Positions 1 through 12,231 of a stretch of 64,000 nucleotides of DNA are shown here, piece by piece (position 1 is the stretch's first letter; every line of letters starts with the position of its first letter). The notes beneath the pieces were generated by a model. The model saw nothing but the letters and a program-made list of their open reading frames with translations. It did not search any database and was not told the origin of the DNA. The stretch comes from Balamuthia mandrillaris. Its lineage: Eukaryota; Discosea; Longamoebia; Balamuthiidae. The position numbers and the translations under genes were made by a program. The stretch is taken from assembly GCA_031835245.1 (NCBI GenBank), contig JAVKOQ010000208.1:1-64000 (forward strand). The letters are read 5' to 3'.

Positions 1-449
1 TTCGGACTAACGTGGAATTCTTAAAGACCAAAGATTTTTTAAACAAAGTTTTAAAACGAGCAAGTCGTAGCTCAAATAAGCGGCGCCGTTGTTGAATAAC
101 TTGCCGCCACATAGACCCAGCCGGTAAAGCTTTAACTGCTTTTGTAACAAAACGAAAATTTCGAACTTGTTTAAAACCACTTAAAAATCTGAACTGACCT
201 ATAAAATGAAAATGAAATTTACGAAATTTTTTTATCATGGCAATTACCATTAATGGTCAATAATTTGCAAACCAAGTCCCGATTAACGTAAGAAGAAATC
301 AATGGGAAAGACTACGTCCACAATAGAGATGAGCGTAAATGACAAGGAGAGTGACAAGAAGAAGGAGGCGGAGGAGAAGGAGAAGGAAAAGAAGAAGAAC
401 AAGAACAAGAAGAACAAGAAGAAGGAGAAGGAGAAGAAAAAAAGAGAAC
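1..449. other. AT-rich left edge plus pyrimidine-rich intron tract
   Basis: Positions 1-282 are AT-rich with no convincing coding exon on either strand. Positions 300-449 form a purine-rich stretch (GAA/GAG/AAG) on the plus strand. Read on the minus strand it is the CT-rich start of an intron that follows the exon at 450-732. Confidence 0.5.
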
Positions 450-732
450 CGGCGTTGCTGAAAAGGTCAGGAAAGCCGCCGAATTGGATGATGATGCCGT
501 AGAGGAGGTAGGTGTACATGAGGGCCAGGAGGATGATGCACAGAGCCGCCAGCACGTTCCGAGGCCTCATGCAGTGCTTCGCCTTGTACATGATCAGCGG
601 GCCGTTCCATCGTAGCCGCACCATTTCGGTCGTTTTCATCCACTTTTTCTTCCTTCCGCTTTTTCCAACGGATAGGATCCAGGAATCGGACGAGCCAGCC
701 AGTATATGCATTACTGTCCACACATTCGCCAT
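450..732 (-). CDS. 5' exon of an unidentified membrane protein (partial)
   Basis: An open frame of about 94 codons starts at the ATG ending at 732 and runs to a plausible splice donor (G|GTTCTC) at 449. It has a basic stretch followed by a strong hydrophobic helix, roughly residues 58-85, containing NVLAALCIILLALMYTYLLY. The next bases are a sense-strand pyrimidine tract, as in most introns of this window. I could not find the next exon before the window edge. A basic loop ahead of a membrane helix would fit the amino end of a DHHC palmitoyltransferase, but no DHHC motif is visible, so the function is unknown. An alternative ATG at 784 opens a different frame without a membrane segment. The gene is divergent from SEC61B, about 340 bp away. 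Confidence 0.3.
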
Positions 733-1073
733 ACCTCTCGGTGGACATCATCAAGCTGAATTCAACTAAGCCCATCATTATCATGTCGACATGTCAAAAA
801 TTTCTTCTTTATATAATAGGTTGGTAAATGGAACTATTAGGATTGCCATCCGGCAGAAAAACGGATGACAAGTGACGTAAACGTGATCGAAAAAAGGATA
901 TCGACCCCTCAGGCGAGTGCTTCGGTGGCGCTTTGACTTTTTTTTCTCTCTCTCTTCTCTCTCCGCGTCGTCTCCGCGTCGGTGGGAAGAAAGAAAATAG
1001 TCAATTTTTTTTTTGATTTGATTTTCGAACAAAGAACCAACACACAAAAAAAAACACACACACGCACACAAAC

Positions 1074-1277
1074 ATGTCCTCTGCTGTGCGTTTCTTTTCT
1101 CTCTCTTCTCTCTCTTGTGTGTATCGACGCGTTTTTCTCACTCGTTCAAAAAAAACAACAGATTGGAAGCGCAAGCGTTGGCTCTCGTGGTGCCCCTACT
1201 CGCAGTGCGGGTGGTCTCACCAAGTGCGTCCTTCTCTCTCATTCTCTTTTCTCGCTCTCTCTCCTTTTGTCCACTTT

Positions 1278-1312
<35 letters not shown>

Positions 1313-1602
1313 GTCGCTCTCTCCTTTTGTTTCTTCCTTCCTCCGTTTTCTCTCCCTGTCAATTTTCTCTTCTCTCGCTTCTGTCTTCTGTCGTTTCGCT
1401 CCTTCCCTTCTCTTTCTCTCTTTTTCTTTCTTTCTTTCTTCCTTCTCGTCTCACACAGACAAACAAAAAAAAAGGCGCAAATCTGCAGCTGCACCTGCTG
1501 GAGGAGCAGGCGCCGCTCCCAGAGCGGTTCGTAGCAGTGGTTCCAGCGCTGGCATCCTCCGTTTCTACACAGAAGATGCTGAAGGTCTGAAAGTGTACGT
1601 CT

Positions 1603-1638
<36 letters not shown>

Positions 1639-1759
1639 AACGTAATCTGATCTCTTTTGTGCGCATTTTAGGCAGCCGATGGCAGTCATCATCTTCAGTT
1701 TTGCATACATTGGCTGTGTGGTTTTGTTGCACCTTTGGGGCAAGTTCATCCGCGGATAA
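1074..1759 (+). CDS. SEC61B: Sec61 beta subunit of the ER protein translocon
   Basis: This is the tail-anchored small subunit of the Sec61 channel in the ER membrane. Four exons are inferred: 1074-1085, one starting at 1162, 1459-1594 and 1672-1759. The family signature GILRFYTEDAEGLKV lies at the end of exon 3. Exon 4 encodes the single C-terminal membrane helix, which ends in HLWGKFIRG and a stop, as in other Sec61 beta proteins. The amino end is the usual short Ser/Gly/Ala/Arg-rich cytosolic segment. The end of exon 2 is uncertain: a donor at 1211 keeps the phase into exon 3, whereas donors at 1224 and 1228 do not. Introns 2 and 3 contain (CT)n runs at 1280-1310 and 1604-1638. The gene converges on the metal transporter, with about 190 bp between stop codons. 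Confidence 0.9.
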
Positions 1760-1945
1760 AACAGAAAGAAAGTTTCAACCGCTACAATGTTTTTCCCCCT
1801 CCTCTTTGTTTTTTTTTTTCCTTCGCCCTATTCTCTTCTTCTCCTCATCACCAAACAAAATCAACAGACAACAAGATATATTTTTTGTTAAACAGCCTTC
1901 TTTTTTTTGTACAAAAGATCTCTCTTTCTTTCTCTTCTCTTCTGC

Positions 1946-2651
1946 TCATGAAGAAGAAGCCTCCTCTTCCTTCTTCATCTTCTCTCCTTCCGATTGTTGT
2001 TGCTGCAACTGCGAAAGGCCCTCTCTCGGCGGTTGCTTCTTGAGCCGCTCCAGATCGACGGTCTCGCTGTTAAGGATCAATCCCGTTTGCTCGTCAAACA
2101 CATCGAAGCTGACTATGACCTCCTTCAAGCGGGGCACCGCCATCAACAGATCGCTCTGCACTTTTTTCAGCAGACGGTCCGCCTCCGCCACGCCCAGCCG
2201 CGAGTTGACCTCCAGCCGCAAGTCGGCGATGAAGTAGGTGCCCAGCTTCCTCACCCTCAGGTCCTGGTTCTTGTAGTTGAGCAACACTTTGTGCCTTCGG
2301 TTGAGTTCTTTGTTGGGATTTCTCTTCTTGTTCGTTTCTGTGTTTGCGTTGTGTTCCTCTCTTCTTTCTTCTTTTTGCGGCGTTGCAGAAGCAGCGGCAG
2401 AAGATAGCTGACGATGTCTGTGGTTCAGCTGACGAAGAGACTTGCGAAGGGTGTGCACGATGTCTTGGCGGACGTCGTGGGTGCCCACGGAGGAGTCCAC
2501 CAGTTCGTAGATGCTGCCCAAGGCCATGTCCGCTCCCATCTTGATGATCATCACTCCCACCACTCCTCCTGCTAAGCCATCCTTTTTGTTTGTTTGTTTG
2601 TTTGTTAGGTTTGAAAATAAAGAGATAGGAGAGAACGATGAAAAGAGAGAG

Positions 2652-2711
<60 letters not shown>

Positions 2712-3694
2712 CGACGAAAAGAGAGAGGAGAGAGAGAGAGAGAGAGGAGAGAGAGCGAGAAGAGAGGGAGAAGAGAGAAAGAAGAAACGACAATGTTACC
2801 AAAGCGGTGAAACCAAGTTGAGCACCAACAATGCCTATAAGGGCGATAATGGAGGAAATGGCATCAGCCCGATGATGCCATGCGTTGGCGATGAGGAGGT
2901 TGCTATGGGCTTGCTGCCCTATCCGTAAGTTGGCTTGAAACAACAACTCTTTGAACAAAATGGAGCCCAAGGCTGCGTACAAAAAATAAATTCGGAATGA
3001 GAAGCGGAAAAAGAGAGAGAGGAAAGAAGGAGGAAGAAGGATAAGAGAGCAGAGAAGAGAGACGAAAGGAAAGAGCATCGAAGAGAAATATAATAATACC
3101 TCCATAGAGAGCAACGTTGGTAGGCCCTTGAGAAGGGTCCCAATGTATGTGAGAGTGGCCGTGATGATGCGAGTGAGAATGAGCGTGTGGGTGTGCTGCT
3201 TCGCTCGCAACCGCCGCAGCATCACTACCAACAGCGGAAGCAGAAGCAGAAGCGGAAGTGCTGTCAACATTGCTGTTGGAGAATAGGTCTTCCAAGGAAG
3301 GAAGATGAAAGTGGGACGTATCGATGGTCAGCAACACTGTATCAATACACTGTTGGGTTAACACTATTCCTGTCCCTACTAATGTCGCTGATACCAAAAA
3401 CGTTCCTTTTTGTTGTTTGTTAGGTTGAAATGTCAGAAAAGAAGTCGGAAAGACGAAGAATAAGAAAACGGTAAGGCGAAAGAACCTAAGGTCTCGAACT
3501 TGCCGTATCCATAAGGGTATTTGTAGTTTTCTGGTTTCTTGATGGTATGTACAGCCCATAGAGTGACGGCATCAGACACAGAGTCGGAGAGAGAATGAAA
3601 GGCATCCGCCAAAAGAGCTTGCGAGTGACCCACCTTATAGCAGTAATAAAGGTGTTACACCACATATTAGCCAGTACATACAGTAAGGAGAGAG

Positions 3695-3740
<46 letters not shown>

Positions 3741-4538
3741 AAACGCGAGAACCAGGAACTGAGGAGGAAAGAAAGAGTGAAGAGAGAAGCGAGAGAACGA
3801 GGGAAGAGATAAAAAAGAGAACGAAATAACAGAGAGAGAAAGAGCAAGACGAGAGAGTACAAATCCAGCAACGCCTTTGCCAGCAGCAAGAACGATGTTA
3901 AACGCAAAGCCAGCCCAAGTGATCTGCAGCGCCTTCTTCTCGTTCCGCACCGCCGCCTCGTGCTGCTCTCTCAGCTTCTGTCTCAGGCTCTCCTCCGTTT
4001 CCTCCTCCTCTCCCTCCACGGCCATGTCGCCGCCGCTCTCATAAAAGTCGTCCTCGAAGTCATGCACTATTTCCTCCTCCAAAGGGTCCTTGCCGGTGAG
4101 CTTCCCCTTCACCCAGCCAAAGATCGAGGGACCGTGCGAGTGCGAGTGCGAGTGCGAGTGAGAACGAGTGATGGTAGAGGAAGGGTTGTGGTTGTGGTCG
4201 TCGTGAGAGTGGTGGTGGTGGTGACCATGAGGACGATGTTGTTGGTGAAAGAGAATAACTACAGAAGAAGAAGAAGAAGAAGAAAGCAAAGAAGAAGAAC
4301 GAGAACGAGGAAGAAACGAAGGAGAAGCGCGAGGATGTAGCGCAGGGGCGGTGCCGCCTCGATGATTGTACAGGTTTGCTGTTGCGGCTGCTGTGGCGGC
4401 GGTGGTTGTGGTGGGGTTTGACGTTCTGAAGAGCCGAGAACTACCGACGAAGCGGGCGAGCGTGCCGCCTGGCTGTGCTGCGGTCGGGGTGGAGGTGGTA
4501 GAAGCAGAGACGCCTCGCAGGGCGCCCACGCGAAGCAT
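1946..4538 (-). CDS. Mitochondrial cation diffusion facilitator (MMT1/2-like metal transporter)
   Basis: Five exons (4538-3861, 3633-3486, 3387-3100, 2972-2800, 2581-1946) join in frame to give about 640 residues. The amino end is rich in Ser, Thr, Arg and Ala with almost no acidic residues, which suggests mitochondrial import. It is followed by a His-rich stretch (HHHHHSHDDHNHN). The CDF membrane core has the metal-site helix HSQALLADAFHSLSD (an HxxxD pair) and a second site in NAWHHRADAISS. A second His-rich loop (HSHSHHHGHSHIH) lies between helices. The last exon encodes the C-terminal cytoplasmic/matrix domain. Closest in form are yeast Mmt1/Mmt2 and related mitochondrial iron/zinc exporters; the actual metal cannot be read from sequence. 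Introns 1 and 4 carry long sense-strand (CT)n tracts. Cation transporter of the CDF family is certain, mitochondrial location is likely. Confidence 0.85.
2655..2703. repeat. (GA)n microsatellite in intron 4 of the metal transporter
   Basis: Near-perfect GA dinucleotide run, followed by a degenerate GA-rich stretch to about 2780. It is pyrimidine-rich on the strand of the host gene. Confidence 0.95.
3685..3736. repeat. (GA)n microsatellite in intron 1 of the metal transporter
   Basis: GA dinucleotide run with two short interruptions, pyrimidine-rich on the coding strand of the host gene. Confidence 0.95.
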
Positions 4539-4730
4539 TTCTCATCAAATCAAATCTCTTTTTTTTTAACTTCTTTCATTTATTTTTTGTCGACGAAGCA
4601 TCGCGTCGACACGAAATACCCACCAACATTTTTTAAAATTATCGATAAAATTATTATCGATATTTTCACTTTAGTATTTTTATTCATTTTATTTTTTTTA
4701 TTTTTTTTTTTCTAATATTACCATGCACAA

Positions 4731-4920
4731 TCAAGTTTTTCCGAATTTCTGGGTTTATCCATATTTTCTCACATAGAACAAGTGGGAAAAAAAGTATTTT
4801 GGAAAAACTTGAAAGTGCTGGGTAATAAATATCTTATTTTATTCCTTAGTTGTTCAAGTTTTTCAAAACGCTTTTTTCCGTCCACTTGTTTTATAACCAA
4901 AAATTAGGAAAAACTTGATA
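4731..4920. repeat. Imperfect long inverted repeat (hairpin/MITE-like)
   Basis: The left arm (about 4731-4813) and the right arm (about 4852-4920) are reverse complements of each other with small gaps. Both ends of each arm carry the word TCAAGTTTTTC or its complement GAAAAACTTGA, and both arms share an ACAAGTGG core in the middle. The loop is about 38 bp. It lies in the AT-rich spacer (4539-5143) between the metal transporter and RasGAP genes and is followed by a TTTTA-rich run at 4925-4970. No coding capacity is visible. A folded MITE or other foldback element is the simplest reading. Confidence 0.6.
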
Positions 4921-5143
4921 ATACAGAGTCTTATTTTATTTATTTTATTTTATTTTATTTTATTTATTTATTGCAACAACAACAGGAAAATATAATGTAA
5001 TGTTTTTGTAATGCAAATGAGAAAAACAAAAATGGGTTGGGTATGTTATGCCAAAAAAAAAAAAAGAACACAGAAAAAAAAAAGATAATTGTTTACAAAC
5101 AATGTTGAGAGAAAGAGGAAGAAGAGGTGGAGAAAGAAGAAAC

Positions 5144-8100
5144 TTATTCTTCATAGTCCACATCTCCAATGGCCTCCAATACCTCCTCCAAACGATTCGC
5201 CATCTCCTCGTCCACCTTCTCGGCGGCCGCCAACAGCTTATCGTAGTTGTTGATGATGTATCGGTGAATCTGAAGCAGAGCGTTGATGGTGACCTCTTGA
5301 GGAATAGTGGAGGAAGAGGAAGAGGAGGACGAAGACAAAGAAGAGGCTGATGCTAGGAGGCCGCTTTTCGATGTTGTTGTTGATCGTGATCTTCCTTCTT
5401 TGGAGGATGTCTCCTCAGCTTCTTCTTTACCGCTTTCTTCAGAAGAAGAAGAAGAGGAGGAATGAGGGGAGTTGTTCTTGTTCTTGCGAGGTGTATGCTT
5501 GGCCCTTCGTCCATGCTCATCTCGCTAAAGCCACAAACAACGAAAAATAATACGTATAAGTTATAAAAAGAAAAAGTAAAAAGAAAGAACAATAACATAC
5601 GATGAGAACAGCATAGAATTCTTCCAAAGATTCCTGGTTGGACGTGATGAACGTGTTGAGCCTCTCCAAGTAGCTTTCCTTGCGGCCGGGCATCGTGTCG
5701 TTGGCCAAGTTCTGCATAACTTTGGCTATCAGGATGAGTTGTCGCTGCGCGATGGAGTGAGGAGGGCCTGTTTATATGTTTTGTGTTTAAAATATGTTAA
5801 AAAGATGGTATGAGGTCAGTTGAAAAGAAAAAAAACAAACCTTGAAGCAGTCCATAAACATGCGGCGCCATCAAAGAAGGACACAAAAAGTGATGGAACA
5901 AGAAGATGCCAATGGCCTTATGCGCCGCGTCCTCGTTGAACTTGTCCAACACCTCCGAGTGCACTCCTCGCAGCACTTCACGAAGTTCTGCGGGGAGTTG
6001 GTCGGGGCTTTGGATGAGGGCGTTGAAGAGCTGCTGCGCGAACAGCCAGAGCTGCAAGGTGTTCACTTTGGCATCCTCCGCTTCGGTCAGTTTGGAGGGG
6101 TCCACCTCCATTTCCAAGGGACCCAATAGGGAGCTGGTGTGACTCTTGCTGTTGTCTCCTCTTTCTTTGGACTTGTGGGAAATGCGTGCTATATACAAAG
6201 AAGAGGCAAACAAAAGGAATGTAAGCTAAGAAAGAGAGGAAGAGAGAGAGGAGAGAGAAGATAGAGAGGATAGAGAGGAGTAGGAGGAGAGAGGAGAAGA
6301 AACACAAACCCATAAAATCGAGTTCAGTAACTCTCTGCGCAAAGATGGACCAAACATAACGCAAAGCAATAATACGGCAATAGCAGTTGAACATCTTACA
6401 GCTAATACTGTTGGCCCTGAACAAGGCAGTATCCCTGTTGGTGGCTTTGACCTCCCTGCCAACAAAGTGTTGCAACATGGCAGGAACGGCGTCATGAGCG
6501 GCAAAGATGTAGGTCAGCGCTTTGGCAACGTTCTCCGCCTCAGTGGCTTTGGCGGTGTTACAGAGAATGGAGGCAAAGACAAAGCCGGTAGAGACAATCA
6601 GCTCTTCCAGTTGAGAGAAGTTTGTCTTTTGGTCTTTGTTGAGCTCCACGGTTTTTTGTGTCATGGTGCCGTAGGCTAGTGCTTCGTAGTCTGGTTCGAT
6701 TGCCTTCACTCTCTTAACTCTGTTATTTGTTTTGGTGTAAACGCATTTTAATAAAAGAAGAAGCAGAGCAGAAGGAAAAAGAAAATAAAGATAGAACAAA
6801 CCTCTTTGTCTTCCAAACGATGATAAAGACTATAAAGGCAACGATTACAATAAGAAGCAAACCTCCCAAAAGTGGACCGACCACAAGAGGAACCACGCTA
6901 TCTTCTTCTTCTCGTGCTCGTGGATTCCTGGGATAAGCATAACGCTTTACAGTCCATGTATTGGTCTCAGCGCTACCTGCAACGTTGCTAACAGTACTGT
7001 AGTATATACATATGTGAAAAAAACATTACTGTGCGTACAACAAAATGCAAAAAATAGAACAAGAACAAGAAGAAGAAGAAGAAGAACAAGACAACAAGAG
7101 ATGGAGAAGAAGAAGCACCATTTAATCTCTCGTATTTCGCCTGGACCAACAAACGGTTCATCATCCGACGAAGAATCCTCATCATAGTATCCATCTTCCT
7201 CCGAATCGTCCTGTCGTCGTCTTTGATCCCATTTATCTCTATTTCTGTAGTCCTTCATCACTCCTCTTCTTCTTCTTCCTGCCTCAGTCTCTGGACCCAA
7301 GTTGTTGTTTTCGTTGTCAACCACCGTCTTGTCATTCGGACTGCCAAGAGGATACAACAGGAATGTGTTAGAGCGTTGTCCAGGTATCTGCGTGAATGTC
7401 CCGTTGCCGGTGGTCCACTGCCACTTGAAAATGGGCTTAGGGAATCCCTTGGCCACCACCGTGAAGTTGATGTATCGCCCGTCCTGGTAGAGCTCGTCTC
7501 CTCCTGTGATGATGGCCTCCTCCACAGTGGGAGCATCCGGCAAGATCTGGACCTGAAGACTTTCGGAGGTGCAGAGTTCTCCATCCGAGACCTCGAGGAT
7601 GAACTGCAGGTCCTGTCTACCGCTCACGCTGACCGTGTCCAAAGCGAGGGTGCTGCTGGCGGTGTCGACGATACCTCCAACGAGGCATCCTCTCCCAGTA
7701 TTCTCCGACCAATGGTACAGCAATGAGGTATCATTGCTGCTGCTGTTGAATTGGGAATCCTCGGCTGCAACTTGGAAGGAGAACCCGCCGAGAACAGTTC
7801 CTGCGTGTAAACTCCACGGAGGACGCTGATACTTTGACGTTCCATTGTTGTTCTCGTCGGGGTTCGTGCCGTTCGTTGTTCCGTTGTTGTTGTCAGGCAA
7901 AGCAGTGGAAGAGCCGACCAACACGCGACCCCCGGTGATGACAGGGGGAGTGTTCCCCGGCCCAAAGAAGGCCAAACGGTTGTTGTTGTCCGTGAGCCTG
8001 GTCTTCGTTCCGGCAAGCAAGGCCACCTCTGCCTGCGTTAAAGCAAAGTCGAAGATGCGCAGATCATCAATGCCGCCCTCCCAGCTCCCTCGTTGGTTGG

Positions 8101-8517
8101 TCGCCAAGCTCGGGGGGTAGTAGCCCGAGCAGGTGCTAGCGGGATAAACTTCGTCGGTGCGCTCGGAGCAGGACCCTATGAAGCGGGGCATGGCCATCGT
8201 GTGTTGGGAGTCACGCGAGAACGCGGCCGCGCTGGCCGTGGCCTTGGTCCCATCGACAAACAGGTCGACGAGCTCGGGGCCAAAGACCAGCGCCAAGTGG
8301 AACCACTCGTTCTGGTCCGAGTCTTCCAGGATGAAGTCGGAGGTGATGGTGGTGACCTCGGAGGGGGAGTCGCCGGGGCCTACTTGGATGGTGAGCGTGA
8401 ACGTGCCACCGGAATCGAGGGAGAGCTGCCAGCGGCGACAGTCACGCAGGCATTCGCCCATTTCGGAGATGAGCAGGCTTGAGTTTGGTTGTTGTTGTTT
8501 GTGTTATTTATGTTTGT

Positions 8518-8560
<43 letters not shown>

Positions 8561-9320
8561 GGAGAACGAAAGAAGCAGTTCAAACAAACCTGGCGCCTCT
8601 GGGAAAGTAATCATACTTCTCGTAAAAGAACCACAGCGAAACGGACATCTCTCTGGTTTGCAGGCTAGGGTCCCACGCCTCAAAGGCTATCATTCACAAC
8701 CGAGAAACACACCAAACTGATCAGCATCACCAAAAAAAAAAACACCAAAAAAAAGAAACGGAACCTATTCCTCTCCATCCGTCGTAGAAGACGTAGAGAT
8801 GCTCCTTAAAATCAGGCCCAGGGCCGCCCTCGTTGACGTAGAGCGGAGGGGCGTCCTCGAAGACCTCCGTGGGGGCCAGCAGCTGCAGGTGCGCTTTGAT
8901 GGGGCAGCGGGTGAAGGCGCGAAAGGACTGGGTGTCGGCGTCAAAGGTGTCGAGGTCCAAGGGGGCGTAGAGCAGGGCCTGCTGTTGGGCCTCCGCCGCC
9001 AGGCGCCCCTTGGGCAGCACGCACGTCCATAGGCTCAGCACCGCCAAGCTGTAGAGCACGAACCAAAGGGAGGAGCAGGAGGAGGAGGAGGAGGAGGAGA
9101 AGGTGTAATAATAACAAGCGGAAGGGAGCGATGAGCAAGAGGAGGCGGAACGGTGAGCAGAAGAGGAGGAATGCAGAGGAGAACGAGGAATTCTCCGGTC
9201 GTGGTTGTGGTGGTGGCATGAGGACAACGACGTTCGCCCACGGTGGTTGTGCTTTTGCATCGGCCGCTCCGTCCTCGCGCTCGCGCAGATGCGGAAGAGC
9301 GCTAGGTCCTCCGCAGCCAT
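5144..9320 (-). CDS. Receptor-like transmembrane RasGAP with LamG and Ig-like ectodomain
   Basis: Eight exons (9320-8765, 8686-8590, 8477-7119, 6996-6802, 6719-6310, 6188-5841, 5767-5601, 5524-5144) join without phase conflict into about 1,170 residues. Order of parts: an amino-terminal hydrophobic signal/anchor (near residue 80); a LamG-like jelly roll (MSVSLWFFY, WFHLALVF, VDLFVDGT, GGIDDLRIFDFALTQAE); a beta-sandwich region ending ILEVSDGELC; an Ig-like domain ending IKCTVSNVAGSAE; one membrane helix of about 24 residues; then a RasGAP domain. The GAP arginine finger is present (ALFRANS). The usual FLR motif reads FHH in FLFHHFLCPSLMAP, so its arginine is lost. It ends with a Ser-rich linker and a short acidic helix. 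By family knowledge it should turn off a Ras-type GTPase at a membrane under control of an outside ligand. The joining of ectodomain and GAP is inferred from matching splice phases. Confidence 0.8.
8521..8556. repeat. (GA)n microsatellite in an intron of the RasGAP receptor gene
   Basis: Perfect GA run in the intron between the second and third coding exons; (CT)n on the coding strand. Confidence 0.95.
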
Positions 9321-9821
9321 TTGTTTTTAATTATTTTCGCTCTCTCTCTCTCTCTCTGTGCTTTATAGCGTACTTAAACAAAATTGTATAAAATGAACGG
9401 TTGGTTGGTTTGAAGGTTTGCTGTTGCCGCCGTGGAACCCGCTTTGTCGGGCGGATCGAAAGAAAAAGAAAAGAAAGAAGGGGGAGGTTGTTGTCGTCAC
9501 CTCTTTTCTCTTCACTTGCAACCGCACCGTTCAAGAAAAAATAATAATAAAAAAAAAAAATACAGCTGTTATACCGTTTAATTGGTTTTATTGGATGCAA
9601 TTAATTCATTTACTGCAATTCCGATAGAATGATTTGGGGGCCAAAAGCGTCGATGCTCGTTCCGATAATTCGATATTCACTCCTTCGCACCAGTGGGCTT
9701 GGTTCCAGCGGATCGCAATAATTGTCCGCAACAATCGTCATCACAAATTATCGATCATTAAATTAGCCAATGACTCCTTTTTGGTTTTTTATTTTTTTGC
9801 TTCGAAGGAAAAAAAGATTAG
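9321..9821. other. Spacer between the RasGAP receptor and kinesin genes
   Basis: This 500 bp interval contains the promoter side of the RasGAP receptor (with a (CT)n run near 9337-9357) and the 3' side of the kinesin gene. It also holds two A-rich runs near 9540-9560 and 9800-9815. I see no coding exon in it. Confidence 0.5.
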
Positions 9822-12191
9822 TTACTCTGAATAATATTTGGGAGCAATATCCTCCCGCAGGTCCTTCCGTGACTCTGCCGCTTTTATCAGTCGTAACTCC
9901 TCCTCCAACATTTGTTGTTTATGTTCCTATGTTTTTTTTTTGTTATTTTAAAGAAAAAAAGAAAAGAAAAGAAAAGAAAAGAAAAGAAAAGAAAAGAAAA
10001 GAAAAGAAAAGAAAAGAAAAGAAAAGAAAAGAAAAGAAAAGAAACGCACATAGTATTCGAAAAAGTCAACCCATTCCCGGATCAACTCGTCCTTCTCCTC
10101 CAGTTGGCTAACCAGGTGTTTGTTGTCTGCCCGCAGTACTTCGGTCTTGATCTCCGCATCCACAATTTGGGAGCGAAGCTGGGTCACCTCCTGCAGCATC
10201 ATGCGAAGCACAAAAATGTTCGGCATTAACAAAGAGGAAGCAGAAGAAGAGGAATAGGTGCGTAAGTACATGAGCATGCATGTGAGTCACCACGCCAGTT
10301 AACACTTCCAAGCCATGCTCCTTGGTCTTGGCATCGACGGCGGCGCGAAGGTCCTTGTCTCTCTTTTGCAGCTCCTCATCCAGTCGCAGCAGCAAAGCGT
10401 CCTTGCATTGAAGCTCGTGAGTGAGGTCGCTCAGCTGCTGTTTGGCGTAACGGGCGTTGAACTTGAGCAGCTGCAGTTTTTGTTGTTTGTGAGAGACCAC
10501 CTCTCTAAGGGAGTTGATAGTGCTTTGTAGAGATGCGATCTTGTGGATGGAAAATGAAAGAAGGGTGTGTAAGCAAACGCAAAAAGAAAGACGAAAAGTC
10601 CAGATAAGAACAAACCTCTTCTTCTTGTTCTTGTAGCCTAATTTGCAAACGTTTTACATTGCCAGGATCCTCCGAAACAGGAGAGGTGAAGGCATGATCT
10701 CGTCCAGTGGATCCCCTTATGGAGCCTTTTCTACCTCTGAAAACACGAAACTTTTCTGGTTGTTGTGGAAATGGGCTGATGGCTGAAGAAGAAGGAGAAG
10801 AAGGAGAAGGAGGAGACGAGAGGGAATATAGAGAAGAAGACCCGTTTTCTGCGTTTGTGGTTGTTGGTTGTGCTTGATTTTTTTCTGATTCTTCCTCATC
10901 AGATGACGCTGACGAAGAAGAGCGTTCTTTTCCATTTACATGTCTATACGATACACCCTTTTTTTACCAGACACGTAAGAAATGACAAAATAAAGAAATG
11001 AACTAGAAAATTAAAAAGAAAAGAAAAGCTTACATTAGAAGCAGGAGAACCATGAATCCCAAAAGAAAGGTCTAAGTTACGCCGCGCTCTGGGAGATATC
11101 ACCGGCAACAGACCGTCACCACCACCAACGCCATTCATTTTCTCAAACGAAGCCGCTCTGCTCAACAAAGCCGCCGCTGGGGATCGTCCTGCAACTACAG
11201 CTGCTGCCGCTGAAGATGTAGAGGTAGAACCCCGCCAAAGACGATTGGGAGGTTTGACAGGAGTGGCGATGGAAGTGGAGACCAGGATGAGTTTTGTCAA
11301 ACGATTGATCTTCTGTTCCAAAGAGACTCGGACCTCCTCCTGCTCCTGTAGTCTCTGAATGAGAGTGGCGTTGCTCTGCTCCAAGCTCTTCTTCTCCAGC
11401 TCCGTCACCTCCGACCTTTGTTGTTGCATCTCCAATTCCTTCGCCTTCACCTCCTGCAACCGTCTCTGTAGCTCGTGGATCTGGTTCTTGTACTTTTGGA
11501 TGAGCGCCTTGTCGTCTAACACTTCATTCAGGCGGGCTCGGTTTGTGATGCGTTTGGCGCGGTTGGCAAATTTGAGGGTGTTGTGTGTCTCCTCGAAGCA
11601 AGGAGGAGTTGGAGAGAGTGTGCAGATGATGGCGATGCGAGCGTTACCGCTGAGAGAGGGCTCTAAGATTCGAGTTAGCTTGCTGTCTCGATATGGAATA
11701 TGACCCCTAATGGATATAAAATGATCAGTCTTGTTTTTACGAATGAAAGGAAAGAGGGGAGAGAAACTCTTTTTTTTGGCTAAGGCGGGATATGACGTTT
11801 CCGAGCGTCAACAAACTTTTGTTGATGAATGCGCCTTCTTGCCGCTGAATGCCTTTGCCGGTTGCCTTCTCCGAACCAGCCAAATCTATCAAGTTCTATT
11901 GAGAGTAGCAGCCGACACGTGAAGAAAGAGACATGATGTATAAATTAGCAACAGTAAACTTAACAAACGATGAGAGAGGGAAAGAGAGTTGTACCAATGT
12001 AGAAACACGGACAGGTGATCCAATCGAGCTATCACCAGTTGATTCTCGTATGTTGCCTGACCGTTTGCCTCCTGATACAGGTTTACTTTCAATTACCTGT
12101 ATCCCAAGCAAGTCAAACAGCGAAGAGAACAAAAAAAAAAGAGAGAGAACCATAACAAAGTGAATAACTCATTGACATAGAACAAGAAATG

Positions 12192-12231
<40 letters not shown>

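Noticed and set aside
302-502. Plus-strand Lys/Glu-rich 66-codon frame
   Set aside because: Purine tract of low complexity; it is the complement of a pyrimidine-rich intron.
12041-12110. Idea that the kinesin motor was interrupted by a frame change
   Set aside because: An exon at 12096-11995 bounded by GT-AG signals restores phase into the switch II exon.
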